A stretch of DNA of 64,000 nucleotides from positions 434,001-498,000 of the forward strand of contig NZ_SNYO01000002.1 of assembly GCF_004363095.1 (NCBI RefSeq), written 5' to 3'. Below are positions 9,828 to 17,872 of the stretch, in pieces. Position 1 is the first letter of the stretch, and each line of letters begins with the position of its first letter. This DNA is from Actinomycetospora succinea. Its GTDB lineage: Bacteria > Actinomycetota > Actinomycetes > Mycobacteriales > Pseudonocardiaceae. The translations under genes and the position numbers were made by a program. Under the pieces are notes generated by a model that made no database searches, was not told the origin of the DNA, and saw only the letters and a list, made by a program, of their open reading frames with translations.

Positions 9828-11546
9828 TTGAGTCAGCCCGGCAACGGACCGCTCATCGTCCAGTCCGACAAGACCCTGCTGCTCGAGGTCGACCACGAGG
9901 CGGCGCCCGCCGCTCGTCAGGCGATCGCGCCGTTCGCCGAGCTCGAGCGCGCCCCCGAGCACGTCCACACCTACCGGGTGACGCCGCTCGCGCTGTGGAA
10001 CGCCCGCGCCGCCGGCCACGACGCCGAGCAGGTGGTCGACGCGCTGGTCCAGTACTCCCGCTACGCCGTCCCGCAGGCCCTGCTCGTCGACGTCGTCGAC
10101 ACCATGGGCCGCTACGGGCGGCTGCAGCTGACGAACTCCCCCGTGCACGGCCTGGTCATGCTCTCGAACGACCGCGCCGTGCTCGAGGAGGTCCTGCGCA
10201 ACAAGAAGATCAGCCCGATGCTCGGCGACCGCATCGACGACGACACCGTCGCGGTGCACCCGTCGGAGCGCGGTCGGCTCAAGCAGGCGCTGCTCAAGGT
10301 CGGCTGGCCCGCCGAGGACCTCGCGGGCTACGTCGACGGCGAGGCGCACCCCATCGAGCTCGACCAGTCCGACTGGGAGCTGCGCGACTACCAGGCCGAC
10401 GCCGTCGAGGGCTTCTGGCACGGCGGGTCCGGCGTCGTCGTGCTGCCCTGCGGCGCGGGCAAGACGCTGGTCGGCGCCGCCGCGATGGCGAAGGCGGGCG
10501 CGACCACGCTGATCCTCGTCACCAACACCGTCGCCGGGCGCCAGTGGAAGCGCGAGCTCGTGGCGCGCACCTCGCTCACCGAGGACGAGATCGGCGAGTA
10601 CTCGGGCGAGCGCAAGGAGATCCGCCCGGTCACCATCGCGACCTACCAGGTGATGACGCGCAAGACGAAGGGTGAGTTCCGGGCGCTCGAGCTGTTCGAC
10701 ACCCGCGACTGGGGCCTGATCATCTACGACGAGGTCCACCTGCTGCCCGCGCCGGTGTTCCGCATGACCTCGGACCTGCAGTCCCGGCGCCGGCTCGGCC
10801 TCACCGCCACGCTCGTGCGCGAGGACGGCCGCGAGGGCGACGTCTTCTCGCTCATCGGGCCGAAGCGCTACGACGCCCCGTGGCGCGACATCGAGGCCCA
10901 GGGCTGGGTCGCGCCCGCCGACTGCGTCGAGGTCCGCGTCACGATGACCGACAACGAGCGGATCATCTACGCCACCGCCGAGGCCGAGGAGCGGTACCGG
11001 CTCTGCGCCTGCGCGAAGACCAAGATCCCGGTGGTCAAGAGCATCCTCGCCCGCCACGAGGGCGAGCCGGCGCTGGTCATCGGCGCCTACCTCGATCAGC
11101 TCGACGAGCTCGGCGTCGCGCTCGACGCCCCGGTCATCCAGGGCTCCACGAAGAACAAGGAGCGCGAGGTCCTGTTCGACCAGTTCCGGCGCGGGGAGAT
11201 CCCGGTGCTGGTCGTGTCGAAGGTCGCGAACTTCTCGATCGACCTGCCCGAGGCCTCGGTCGCGATCCAGGTGTCGGGGACGTTCGGGTCGCGCCAGGAG
11301 GAGGCCCAGCGCCTCGGCCGGCTGCTGCGCCCCAAGGGCGACGGGCGCCAGGCGCACTTCTACTCCGTGGTCGCGCGCGACTCGGTGGACGCGGAGTACG
11401 CGGCCCACCGCCAGCGCTTCCTCGCCGAGCAGGGCTACGCCTACCGCATCGTCGACGCCGACGACCTGCTCGGCCCGGCGATCCCGGACGTCGGCACGGA
11501 GACCGAGGGCGAGCCGGAGTCCGAGCGGCAGGACCCGACCAGCTAG
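9828..11546 (+). CDS. DNA repair helicase XPB (Ercc3-like)
   Basis: A 572-residue superfamily-2 3'-5' DNA helicase like M. tuberculosis Rv0861c. An N-terminal damage-recognition-like region (PLIVQSDKTLLLEVDH onward) precedes motif I LPCGAGKT (about residues 205-212), TNTVAGRQWKREL, the DEVH box at residues 301-304, and motif III GLTATLVREDG. The C-terminal RecA fold carries VIGAYLDQLDEL, VLVVSKVANFSIDLPEASVAIQ and the arginine-finger motif QRLGRLLRPKGDG. The TTG start is chosen because GGAGGT sits 7 nt upstream and homologues begin here, not at the GTG at 9726. The stop overlaps the convergent TetR gene by 4 nt. Confidence 0.92.
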   Translation: MSQPGNGPLIVQSDKTLLLEVDHEAAPAARQAIAPFAELERAPEHVHTYRVTPLALWNARAAGHDAEQVVDALVQYSRYAVPQALLVDVVDTMGRYGRLQLTNSPVHGLVMLSNDRAVLEEVLRNKKISPMLGDRIDDDTVAVHPSERGRLKQALLKVGWPAEDLAGYVDGEAHPIELDQSDWELRDYQADAVEGFWHGGSGVVVLPCGAGKTLVGAAAMAKAGATTLILVTNTVAGRQWKRELVARTSLTEDEIGEYSGERKEIRPVTIATYQVMTRKTKGEFRALELFDTRDWGLIIYDEVHLLPAPVFRMTSDLQSRRRLGLTATLVREDGREGDVFSLIGPKRYDAPWRDIEAQGWVAPADCVEVRVTMTDNERIIYATAEAEERYRLCACAKTKIPVVKSILARHEGEPALVIGAYLDQLDELGVALDAPVIQGSTKNKEREVLFDQFRRGEIPVLVVSKVANFSIDLPEASVAIQVSGTFGSRQEEAQRLGRLLRPKGDGRQAHFYSVVARDSVDAEYAAHRQRFLAEQGYAYRIVDADDLLGPAIPDVGTETEGEPESERQDPTS

Positions 11547-12097
11547 CCCACGGCCAGCCCGTCGAGCAGCACCGCGACCATGCGGCGGGCGTCGTAGCGG
11601 TCGTCGGACGGGCCCGCGCACAGGTTGCCGACGCTGCGCATCAGCTCGAGGGCGGCCACGTCGTCGCGGACCTCGCCCGCGGCGACGGCGGCGTCGAGCA
11701 GGTCCGTGCACACCGGCACGAGGCGGTCGAGGAAGTACGCGTGCAGCGTCTCGAACTGCGGGCCGTCGGACTGCAGCGCGCCGGCCAGCCCGTGCTTGGT
11801 GACGAGGAAGTCGACGAACAGGTCGATCCAGCTCCGCAGCGCCGCGGACGGGCTGCCGGGCAGGTCGAGCGCCTGCTCGCCGGCCACCGCGCACGCCTCG
11901 ACCTGGTGGCGGTAGACGGCGACGACGAGGTCGGCGCGCGTCGGGAAGTGGCGGTAGACCGTGCCCACGCCGACGCCGGCCTTCGCGGCGATGTCGCGCA
12001 CGGGCGCCTCGACGCCCGCGGTGACGAAGACCGCCGCGGCCGCGTCGAGCAGCGCGCCCTCGTTGCGCCGCGCGTCGGCACGCCTCTTCTCCGCCAT
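11543..12097 (-). CDS. TetR-family repressor
   Basis: A 184-residue TetR regulator. The N-terminal helix-turn-helix reads LLDAAAAVFVTAGVEAPVRDIAAKAGVGVGTVYRHFPTRADL. The helical C-terminal ligand domain contains FLVTKHGLAGAL and ALELMRSVGNLCAGP. The ATG at 12097 fits homologues; an in-frame start at 12238 would place the operators inside the gene. It is divergent from the LLM oxidoreductase, and two perfect palindromes lie between them, so it probably represses both genes. The inducer is unknown. Confidence 0.9.
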   Translation of the reverse strand: MAEKRRADARRNEGALLDAAAAVFVTAGVEAPVRDIAAKAGVGVGTVYRHFPTRADLVVAVYRHQVEACAVAGEQALDLPGSPSAALRSWIDLFVDFLVTKHGLAGALQSDGPQFETLHAYFLDRLVPVCTDLLDAAVAAGEVRDDVAALELMRSVGNLCAGPSDDRYDARRMVAVLLDGLAVG

Positions 12098-12116
12098 GCG
12101 TCCCCTCGGTAGCAAA

Positions 12117-12159
12117 CGGAACGTTGTTCCGCTACGTTGAGAGCGGAACACGGTTCCGC
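12117..12159. promoter_or_regulatory. double TetR operator between tetR and the LLM gene
   Basis: Two palindromes with the same core: CGGAAC-GTT-GTTCCG (12117-12131) and GCGGAAC-ACG-GTTCCGC (12143-12159). Both have GGAAC/GTTCC half-sites with a 3-nt centre, and the centres are 27 nt apart. They lie between the divergent starts at 12097 and 12195, where a TetR dimer pair could block both promoters. Confidence 0.75.
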
Positions 12160-12194
12160 CTCCGAAGGATAGGCGGACGAGCGAGGAGGACGCC

Positions 12195-13079
12195 ATGACG
12201 ACGAGCTTCGGCATCGCGACAGCACCCCAGCAGGTCACCTACGACGACGTGCTGCGCGTCTGGCGCGAGGCCGACACGGTCGACGAGATCGACCACGCGT
12301 GGCTGTTCGACCACCTCAAGCCGATCGGGGGCGCCGACCCCGAGGGACCGATCCTCGAGGGCTGGACGCTCCTCGCCGCCCTCGCCGCCCAGACCGAGCG
12401 CCTGCGCCTCGGGCTGCTCGTCACCAGCAACCGGTTCCGCCCGCCCGCCGTACTGGCCAAGATCGCGACGACGGTCGACCTCGTGTCCCGCGGGCGCCTC
12501 GACTTCGGCATCGGCGCGGGCTCGCGGCCGAGCATCCCCTGGGCGCGCCGCGAGTACGACGCGCACGGCCTGCCCTACCACGACTTCGGCGACTCGGTGG
12601 CCGCGCTCGACGAGGCCTGCACGGTGATCCGGCGGCTCTGGACCGAGGACGCGCCGTTCGACGTCGCCGGCGAGTACGTGCAGCTCACCGGGGCCTTCGG
12701 CAACCCCAAGCCCGTCCAGCGCCCGCACCCGCCGATCCTCATCGGCGGCCGCGCCGCGAAGACCCTGCGCGTCGTCGCCCGGCACGCCGACATCTGGAAC
12801 ATCCCCGGCGGCGACCTCGCCGACTGCGTCGAGCGCAGCGCCCGCCTCGACCGCTACTGCGCCGAGATCGGCCGCGACCCCGCCGAGATCACGCGCTCGA
12901 TCCACCTGCCGGTCTCCTACGACGACCCCGGCGCCGTCCGCGCGGCGGTCGCCGAGGCGGTCGACGCCGGGTTCGGTCACGTCGTGCTGGGGCTGCCGGC
13001 GCCGTGGCCCGCAGGCGTGGCGCGCTGGGTCGCCGACGAGATCGTCGTGCCGTCGCGGGCGGGCGCGGCGGTGGGCTGA
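12195..13079 (+). CDS. LLM-class (luciferase-like) flavin/F420 oxidoreductase
   Basis: A 294-residue luciferase-like monooxygenase/F420-dependent oxidoreductase. Seen are AWLFDHLKPIGG, LRLGLLVTSNRFRPPAVLAKIATTVDLVSRGRLDFGIGAGSR (the TIM-barrel cofactor-binding core), PKPVQRPHPPILIGGRAAKTLRVVARHADIWN and a C-terminal VVLGLPAPWP strand. F420 use is likely because most actinobacterial members with this LLM pattern use it, but FMN cannot be excluded. GAGGAGG lies upstream of the ATG. The gene is divergent from tetR with shared operators. Its 3' end overlaps the convergent MaoC gene by about 100 nt. Confidence 0.88.
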   Translation: MTTSFGIATAPQQVTYDDVLRVWREADTVDEIDHAWLFDHLKPIGGADPEGPILEGWTLLAALAAQTERLRLGLLVTSNRFRPPAVLAKIATTVDLVSRGRLDFGIGAGSRPSIPWARREYDAHGLPYHDFGDSVAALDEACTVIRRLWTEDAPFDVAGEYVQLTGAFGNPKPVQRPHPPILIGGRAAKTLRVVARHADIWNIPGGDLADCVERSARLDRYCAEIGRDPAEITRSIHLPVSYDDPGAVRAAVAEAVDAGFGHVVLGLPAPWPAGVARWVADEIVVPSRAGAAVG

Positions 13080-13495
13080 GGGCGCGCCGTCCAGCAGACC
13101 GCCGTGCCCTCGACGGCGACGACGGTGTCGTCGCGCGTCACCCGCACGGCGAGCTCGGTGATCGGCTTGTCGATGCGCGCGGACGTCACCTCGACCGACC
13201 CGGTGATCACGTCGCCGGGCCGGACCGGGGCGAGGAAGCGCAGGTCCAGCTGCAGGAAGACGCTGCCGGGGCCGGGCAGGTCCTCGGCGACCACGGCGTT
13301 GAGCACCGCGGTGGTGACACCGCCCTGGACGACGATGCCGCCGAACCGCGTCGCCGCAGCGAACGCCTCGTCGTAGTGCAGGGGGTTGCGGTCGCCGGAG
13401 ATCGCGGTGAAGAGCTCGATGTCGCGGCGCGTGATCTCCCGCGAGCGGCTCGCGCGCTGCCCCACCCGGGGCGCTCCGTCGGTCGGGTCGGGCAT
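12977..13495 (-). CDS. MaoC-type hotdog hydratase
   Basis: A 172-residue MaoC-like protein. REITRRDIELFTAISGDRNPLHYDEAFA carries the hydratase motif (D..N..H), followed by GGIVVQGGVTTAVLNAVV, FLQLDLRFLAPVRPGDVITGSVEV and VAVEGTAVC. Such proteins hydrate enoyl-CoA thioesters. The start ATG at 13495 places it about 30 nt from a CCTAGCGTCG promoter element. The last roughly 35 residues beyond the fold overlap the convergent LLM gene and look unstructured. The substrate is unknown. Confidence 0.85.
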   Translation of the reverse strand: MPDPTDGAPRVGQRASRSREITRRDIELFTAISGDRNPLHYDEAFAAATRFGGIVVQGGVTTAVLNAVVAEDLPGPGSVFLQLDLRFLAPVRPGDVITGSVEVTSARIDKPITELAVRVTRDDTVVAVEGTAVCWTARPQPTAAPARDGTTISSATQRATPAGHGAGSPSTT

Positions 13496-13530
13496 CGCGG
13501 GCCCCTCTCGTCGTCGGCCGGACCCCGACG

Positions 13531-13596
13531 ACGCTAGGAGGGACACCGCCGCACGCCGAGGGGACGAGCTGCCCAGATCGCGCCGTGGGCTGCCCA
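13531..13596 (-). promoter_or_regulatory. TGGGCA-box promoter of the MaoC gene
   Basis: Read on the minus strand: TGGGCA boxes at 13596-13591 and 13575-13570, 21 nt apart, then exactly 31 nt, then CCTAG at 13538-13534 within CCTAGCGT, a plausible -10 (TAGCGT). The same spacing and words recur upstream of the genes at 15851 and 24127. The box sits near -45, typical of an activator site. Confidence 0.65.
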
Positions 13597-13675
13597 CATC
13601 GCGGCGGGTGCGGCGGACCGACCGACTACCCCTGGCGCGGGTTGCGCGTCACCATCGACGCCGTGGGGGACGCGC

Positions 13676-13939
13676 TTCCTGCGCCGCACCCTCGAGCTCC
13701 TCCACGACCTCGGCGCGGCGCCGGCCCGCGGCTCGGGTGCGCTGGCAGCTCGACGCGCACCAACCCGGCCGGGCTCACCAACCGCCGGCTCGACACCCTG
13801 CGCCTGATCGCCGACGGGCGGACCAACGCTGAGATCGCCGGCGAGCTGGCTCTCCGCACGGACGGTGGACCACCAGTCTCGGCCGTGCTCGCGAAGCCGG
13901 GCGTCACGACGGGACGCCGCGCGGCTGGAGCTGGCCTGA
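13676..13939 (+). pseudogene. relic of a LuxR/LAL regulator C-terminus
   Basis: Fragments in two frames match the C-terminus of the intact LAL regulator at 18750-21281. TLELLHDLGAAPAR matches ILDDLGAAPAAR, PAGLTNRRLDTLRLIADGRTNAEIAGEL matches its HTH start, and VSAVLAKPGV matches VSAVLAKLGV. Between them a 4-nt insertion and a 1-nt loss disrupt the recognition helix (RTVDHH becomes RTDGGPP), and a further shift precedes the old end (DAARLELA, TGA at 13937). The rest of the gene is gone. It lies beside the TGGGCA-box promoter of the MaoC gene. Confidence 0.75.
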
Positions 13940-14017
13940 GGGGGCCGTCCTGCCGGGGGTGCAGCATCGGCATGACGCGGGTGTCGCCGATGTCGCGACC
14001 TTGGTACACTCGAACAC

Positions 14018-15382
14018 GTGAGCGAACCGCTGGGGGTGGTCGAGCGGGAGGCGCTCGAGCGCGCCCGCCTCGGCGAGATCGCCCGGCGCCGCGAGGCGTT
14101 CGCCCGCCTCGAGCAGGTCGCCGAGCTCGAGGCGCTGGGGGTCGCGGAGAAGTCGGGGGACCGCTCGACGAGCCGGCTGCTGCAGGAGACGTGGCGGGTC
14201 GGGGTCGCCGAGGCCAAGCGGCTGGTCGGTGAGGCCGCCGACCTGTGCGTGCGCACCTCGATCCCGGGCGAGCAGCTCCCGGCGCGGCTGCCGGCCACCG
14301 CGGCGGCGGCCGCCGCCGGGACGATCGGCGAGGCCCACATCGCGATCATCCGCAAGACCATGGCCCGCCTCGACCGGGTCGAGGGCCTACCGGTCGCGAC
14401 GTGGGAACAGGCCGAGAGCACCCTCGCCCACGACGCGACGCTGCTGGGCCCCAGAGGGCTGCAGGCGGCCGCGGACCGGCTGCTGGCCCACCTCGACCCC
14501 GACGGCGAAGAGCCCCCCGAGGACGACGCCGCGCGCGACGACGAGCTGCTGATCGTCCGGCGCAAGGACGGCTCGGTGCTCTACCGAGGCCGGATCGGCG
14601 ACCCGGTCGACGGCGAGGCGTTCCTCGAGACCATCGACGCGGTGTCCGGCCCAGCCGGTCCCAGCGACGCCCGGGCGCTGAAGCGCCGCCGCGCCGACGG
14701 GCTCAAGGACGTCATCGAGGACGCGCGCAGCCCGCACGGCATCGCCACCGACGCCCGCCCGGGACGCACCGACAACGCCCGGGACGAGGAGCCCGACGCC
14801 GCGACCGACAACACGATCGACGAGAACGCGCTGATCCCTGTGCCGCGGCGCCCCGATCCCTCCGAGCGCACGGCGCACGCCGCACGACCCGGGCGCGCGC
14901 TGCTCACCATCACCCTGGACCAGCGGTGGCTCACCGAGGCCCTGGCCGGGCGGGGCCGCTACGGGCTGCTCGACTCCGGGGCCCGCGTCCACCCCGGCAC
15001 GCTGCGCCGCTGGGCCTGCGACGCGGAGGTCGTCCCGGTGGTGCTCGGCGCAAGGTCCGAGCCCCTCGACGTCGGGCGTCTGCAGCGCACCGTCACCGAC
15101 GCCCTCCGCCGGGCCCTGAACCTGCGCGACGGCGGGTGCGCCTTCCCCGGCTGCGACCGGAAACCCCGCCGCTGCCAGGCCCACCACATCCGGCACTGGA
15201 TCGACCACGGTCCGACCGAGATCGACAACATGGTCCTGCTGTGCCGCTTCCACCACCAGCTGCTCCACCACGGCCACTGGACCGTCGCGATCGTCGACGG
15301 CCGGCCCTCGTTCAGACCACCCGACTGGATCGACCCCGACCGACGCCCCCGCCTCGGCGGACGGCCGCGCGTGCCGACCTGA
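14018..15382 (+). CDS. 13E12-type DUF222/HNH endonuclease-like protein
   Basis: A 454-residue member of the 13E12 repeat family. The N-terminal DUF222 domain includes a helical region with STSRLLQETWRVGVAEAKRLVGEA. The C-terminal HNH nuclease motif reads CAFPGCDRKPRRCQAHHIRHW ... NMVLLCRFHHQLLHH, with paired Cys for zinc and the HH-N-H catalytic pattern. These genes are multicopy in actinobacteria, and several in mycobacteria are DNA-damage inducible. The GTG start is set within TCGAACACGTGAGCGA (14010-14025), a degenerate SOS-box-like sequence. The real cellular role is unknown. Confidence 0.85.
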   Translation: MSEPLGVVEREALERARLGEIARRREAFARLEQVAELEALGVAEKSGDRSTSRLLQETWRVGVAEAKRLVGEAADLCVRTSIPGEQLPARLPATAAAAAAGTIGEAHIAIIRKTMARLDRVEGLPVATWEQAESTLAHDATLLGPRGLQAAADRLLAHLDPDGEEPPEDDAARDDELLIVRRKDGSVLYRGRIGDPVDGEAFLETIDAVSGPAGPSDARALKRRRADGLKDVIEDARSPHGIATDARPGRTDNARDEEPDAATDNTIDENALIPVPRRPDPSERTAHAARPGRALLTITLDQRWLTEALAGRGRYGLLDSGARVHPGTLRRWACDAEVVPVVLGARSEPLDVGRLQRTVTDALRRALNLRDGGCAFPGCDRKPRRCQAHHIRHWIDHGPTEIDNMVLLCRFHHQLLHHGHWTVAIVDGRPSFRPPDWIDPDRRPRLGGRPRVPT

Positions 15383-15401
15383 CGGAAACACGGTGCGCCC
15401 C

Positions 15402-15851
15402 TCACCCCACCCCGTCGGCGAGCGCCAGCACGCCGAGGCGGTGCAGGTTCGTGAGCTCGTCGGCCACCATGACGATGCCGCTGATCCGGCCGTCGGTGAG
15501 CGTGAGGACGTCGATGACGCGGACGTCGACGGGCCCGCCGGTCGCGGGCACCGTGCCCAGCGGCGTCGCCAGCGGGCCGGTGTGGGTGCCGAGCATGCGG
15601 AACGCCACGACGAGCTTGCCCGGGGCCTCGACCTGCTCGAGGACCTCGCGGTCCAGCCCGCCGTAGGCGCCCTGGACGGCGCGGGCGCGGGCCAGCAGGT
15701 CCGCGAGCGTCATCGCCGTCCCGTTGATCGTCACCGGGTCGGTGTAGAGCCTGCCGAAGGCCGCGAGCGCGGCGGCGTCGTCGTCGGGCAGCGGTGTCGA
15801 CCAGAGGTCCATGAGGCGCGTGACGAGGTCGGTCGTGGGGGTCGTGGTCAC
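15402..15851 (-). CDS. SnoaL/NTF2-like protein
   Basis: A 149-residue alpha+beta-barrel protein: a leading helix LVTRLMDLWSTPLPDDDAAALAAF, LYTDPVTINGTAMTLADLLARARAVQGAY, VVAFRMLGTHTGPL and VRVIDVLTLTDGRISGIVMVAD. This is the pattern of SnoaL-like polyketide cyclases and ketosteroid-isomerase-type proteins, which act on small hydrophobic substrates. GGAGG lies 5 nt before the GTG at 15851. It is transcribed from a TGGGCA-box promoter and diverges from the OsmC operon. Confidence 0.8.
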   Translation of the reverse strand: MTTTPTTDLVTRLMDLWSTPLPDDDAAALAAFGRLYTDPVTINGTAMTLADLLARARAVQGAYGGLDREVLEQVEAPGKLVVAFRMLGTHTGPLATPLGTVPATGGPVDVRVIDVLTLTDGRISGIVMVADELTNLHRLGVLALADGVG

Positions 15852-15889
15852 CGTGGCCTCCTGGGTCCGGGTCGGTTCGTGCCTCGACG

Positions 15890-15990
15890 CTAGGGCCGCC
15901 CGCCGCGGCGCGGGAGCGTCCCGAGTGCCCATCTCGTGCCCATCACTGCGCGGCGGGCCGACGTGGGCACCTGCCGTCCCGGCTTGGGCA
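15890..15990. promoter_or_regulatory. divergent TGGGCA-box promoter region (SnoaL and OsmC operons)
   Basis: For the minus-strand gene: TGGGCA boxes at 15942-15937 and 15931-15926 (11 nt apart), 31 nt, then CCTAG at 15894-15890 in CCTAGCGTCG. For the plus-strand operon: TGGGCA boxes at 15964-15969 and 15985-15990, 21 nt apart, facing the OsmC start at 16073. No CCTAG-like -10 is clear on that side. The arrangement suggests one regulator serving both directions. Confidence 0.6.
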
Positions 15991-16072
15991 TGCGCTGCCG
16001 ATGTCGCGGTGGGGGCCCGCGCCCGACGGTGGTGAGGCCGAACCACGGCACCACCGACACCGGGAGCACACG

Positions 16073-16645
16073 ATGACCGAGACGATCACCCACACCGTCC
16101 GCAACGGCGTGGACACCACCAACCTCTTCGCCACGCTCGACGTGCTGAAGGGCCAGCCCGACCTCGCGCGGTTCCGCTTCCGGGCCCGCAACCAGTGGAT
16201 GGGCGGCTCGCACAACCGCAGCACGATCAAGGACTTCTACGCGGCGGGCGGCGAGGACACCTCCCGCGCCGAGGCGTTCACCCTCGACGCCGGCGAGCCG
16301 GCCATCCTCATCGGTGAGGACGACGGCCCCAACCCGGCCGAGTTCCTGCTGCACGCCCTCGCCGCCTGCGTGACGACCTCGCTCGTCTACGCGGCCGCCG
16401 CCCGCAAGGTGAAGCTCACCGCGGTCTCCTCGACGCTCGAGGGCGACCTGGACGTCATGGGCGCCATGGGCCTCGACGACGGCGTCCGCAACGGCTTCGA
16501 ACAGATCCGGATCACCGTCCACATCGCGGGCGAGGCGACCCCGGAGAAGCTCCGCGAGGTCGTCCAGCGCGGCACCGACCGCTCGGTGGTGTTCGACAGC
16601 ATCACCCGCGGGGTCCCGGTGTCCGTCGAGGTCATCACCGATTGA
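16073..16645 (+). CDS. OsmC-family peroxide/thiol-stress protein
   Basis: A 190-residue OsmC-like protein. It shows FRFRARNQWMGGSHNRSTI, the core GPNPAEFLLHALAACVTTSLVYAAAARKVKL with the conserved Cys of the OsmC/Ohr fold, then FEQIRITVHIAGEATPEKLREVVQRGTDRSVVFDSI. Family members reduce organic hydroperoxides, although only one of the two redox Cys is obvious here. It is first in an apparent five-gene operon ending with a LAL regulator. The ATG at 16073 is used because the extension upstream lacks homologous sequence. Confidence 0.85.
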   Translation: MTETITHTVRNGVDTTNLFATLDVLKGQPDLARFRFRARNQWMGGSHNRSTIKDFYAAGGEDTSRAEAFTLDAGEPAILIGEDDGPNPAEFLLHALAACVTTSLVYAAAARKVKLTAVSSTLEGDLDVMGAMGLDDGVRNGFEQIRITVHIAGEATPEKLREVVQRGTDRSVVFDSITRGVPVSVEVITD

Positions 16646-16710
16646 TCTCCGCCCGGGGGCCGGGCGCGACCCGTCCGGCCCCCGGCGGCCCCCACCCCTG
16701 GAGGCACGCC

Positions 16711-17862
16711 ATGAGCAGGTACGACGCGATCGTCGTCGGCGGCCGCGCGGCCGGTGCCGCGACCGCGATGCTGCTGGCCCGCGGCGGCCGGGACGTCCTC
16801 GTCCTCGAGTCCGCCCGGCCCGGCACCGACACCCTGTCCACCCACGCGCTGATGCGCGGCGCCGTGCTCCAGCTCGACCGCTGGGGGCTGCTGCCCGCCG
16901 TGATCGCCGCAGGCGCCCCGGCGATCACCGCCACCGAGTTCCACTACGGCGACGACGTCGTCACGGTGGCGGCGCGCCCGGGGACGACTCCGCTGCGCGC
17001 CCCGCGCCGCACGGTGCTCGACCCGGTCCTCGCCGACGCGGCCCGGGAGGCCGGCGCGCAGGTCGTGTTCGGCGCCCGGGTCACCGAGGTGCTGCGCGAC
17101 GTGCGCGGCACCGTGATCGGCGTCGAGTACGTCGAGCGCGGGACGCGGACCCCGGTCCGCGCGCACGCCGCGATCGTCGTCGGGGCCGACGGGCGGCGCT
17201 CCACGGTCGCCGAGGCCGTCGACGCCCCCGTCGAGCACGCCGGCACCGCGTCCAGCGCCGTCCTCTACACCTACGTCCCCGGGCCCGTCGCGAGCCCGGA
17301 CCGCTACCGCTGGCACTACCGCCCCGGCCTCACCGCCGGCGTCATCCCGACCACCGGTGGCGAGGCCTGCGTCTGGGTCGGCGTGCCCACCGCGCGCTTC
17401 GACGCCCTGCGCGGCGACCTCGAGGGCGCCCACCGCGCGCTGCTCGCCGAGGCCGTCCCCGAGCTGGACCCCGGTCCTGGCCCGCTGCGCGTCCGCGGCT
17501 TCCCCGGCGTGCCCGGCCACGTCCGTCGCGCCTCCGGGCCGGGATGGGCGCTGGTCGGCGACGCCGGCTACTTCAAGGACCCGCTGACCGCGCACGGGAT
17601 CACCGACGCGCTGCGCGACGCCGAGCTGCTCGCCCGCGCGCTGCTCGACTCGTCGGGCCGCACCCGTGCCGCCGCCCTGCGCGACTACCAGGACACCCGC
17701 GACCGGCTCTCCGCCGACGTCGCCGCCCTCACCGAGCGGATCGCCTCGTACCGCTGGGACCTCGCCGAGCTGCGCGAGCTGCTGCCCGCGCTCAGCGCGG
17801 CGATGCGCCCCGAGGTCGAGACCCTCCGCGCCCTCGACCCACCGACCACCCTCGCCGCCTGA
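16711..17862 (+). CDS. FAD-dependent oxidoreductase (geranylgeranyl-reductase-like)
   Basis: A 383-residue flavoprotein. The N-terminal dinucleotide motif YDAIVVGGRAAGAATAMLLARGG is followed by VLVLES and a DTLSTHALMRGAVLQLDRWG segment. AAIVVGADGRRSTVAEAV matches the DG motif, and GWALVGDAGYFKDPLTAHGITDALRDAELLA the GD motif of group A monooxygenases and geranylgeranyl reductases. A GAGG lies before the ATG. The gene follows osmC by 65 nt and precedes a small hypothetical gene by 10 nt. The substrate is unknown. Confidence 0.87.
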   Translation: MSRYDAIVVGGRAAGAATAMLLARGGRDVLVLESARPGTDTLSTHALMRGAVLQLDRWGLLPAVIAAGAPAITATEFHYGDDVVTVAARPGTTPLRAPRRTVLDPVLADAAREAGAQVVFGARVTEVLRDVRGTVIGVEYVERGTRTPVRAHAAIVVGADGRRSTVAEAVDAPVEHAGTASSAVLYTYVPGPVASPDRYRWHYRPGLTAGVIPTTGGEACVWVGVPTARFDALRGDLEGAHRALLAEAVPELDPGPGPLRVRGFPGVPGHVRRASGPGWALVGDAGYFKDPLTAHGITDALRDAELLARALLDSSGRTRAAALRDYQDTRDRLSADVAALTERIASYRWDLAELRELLPALSAAMRPEVETLRALDPPTTLAA

Positions 17863-17872
17863 GGAGAACGCC

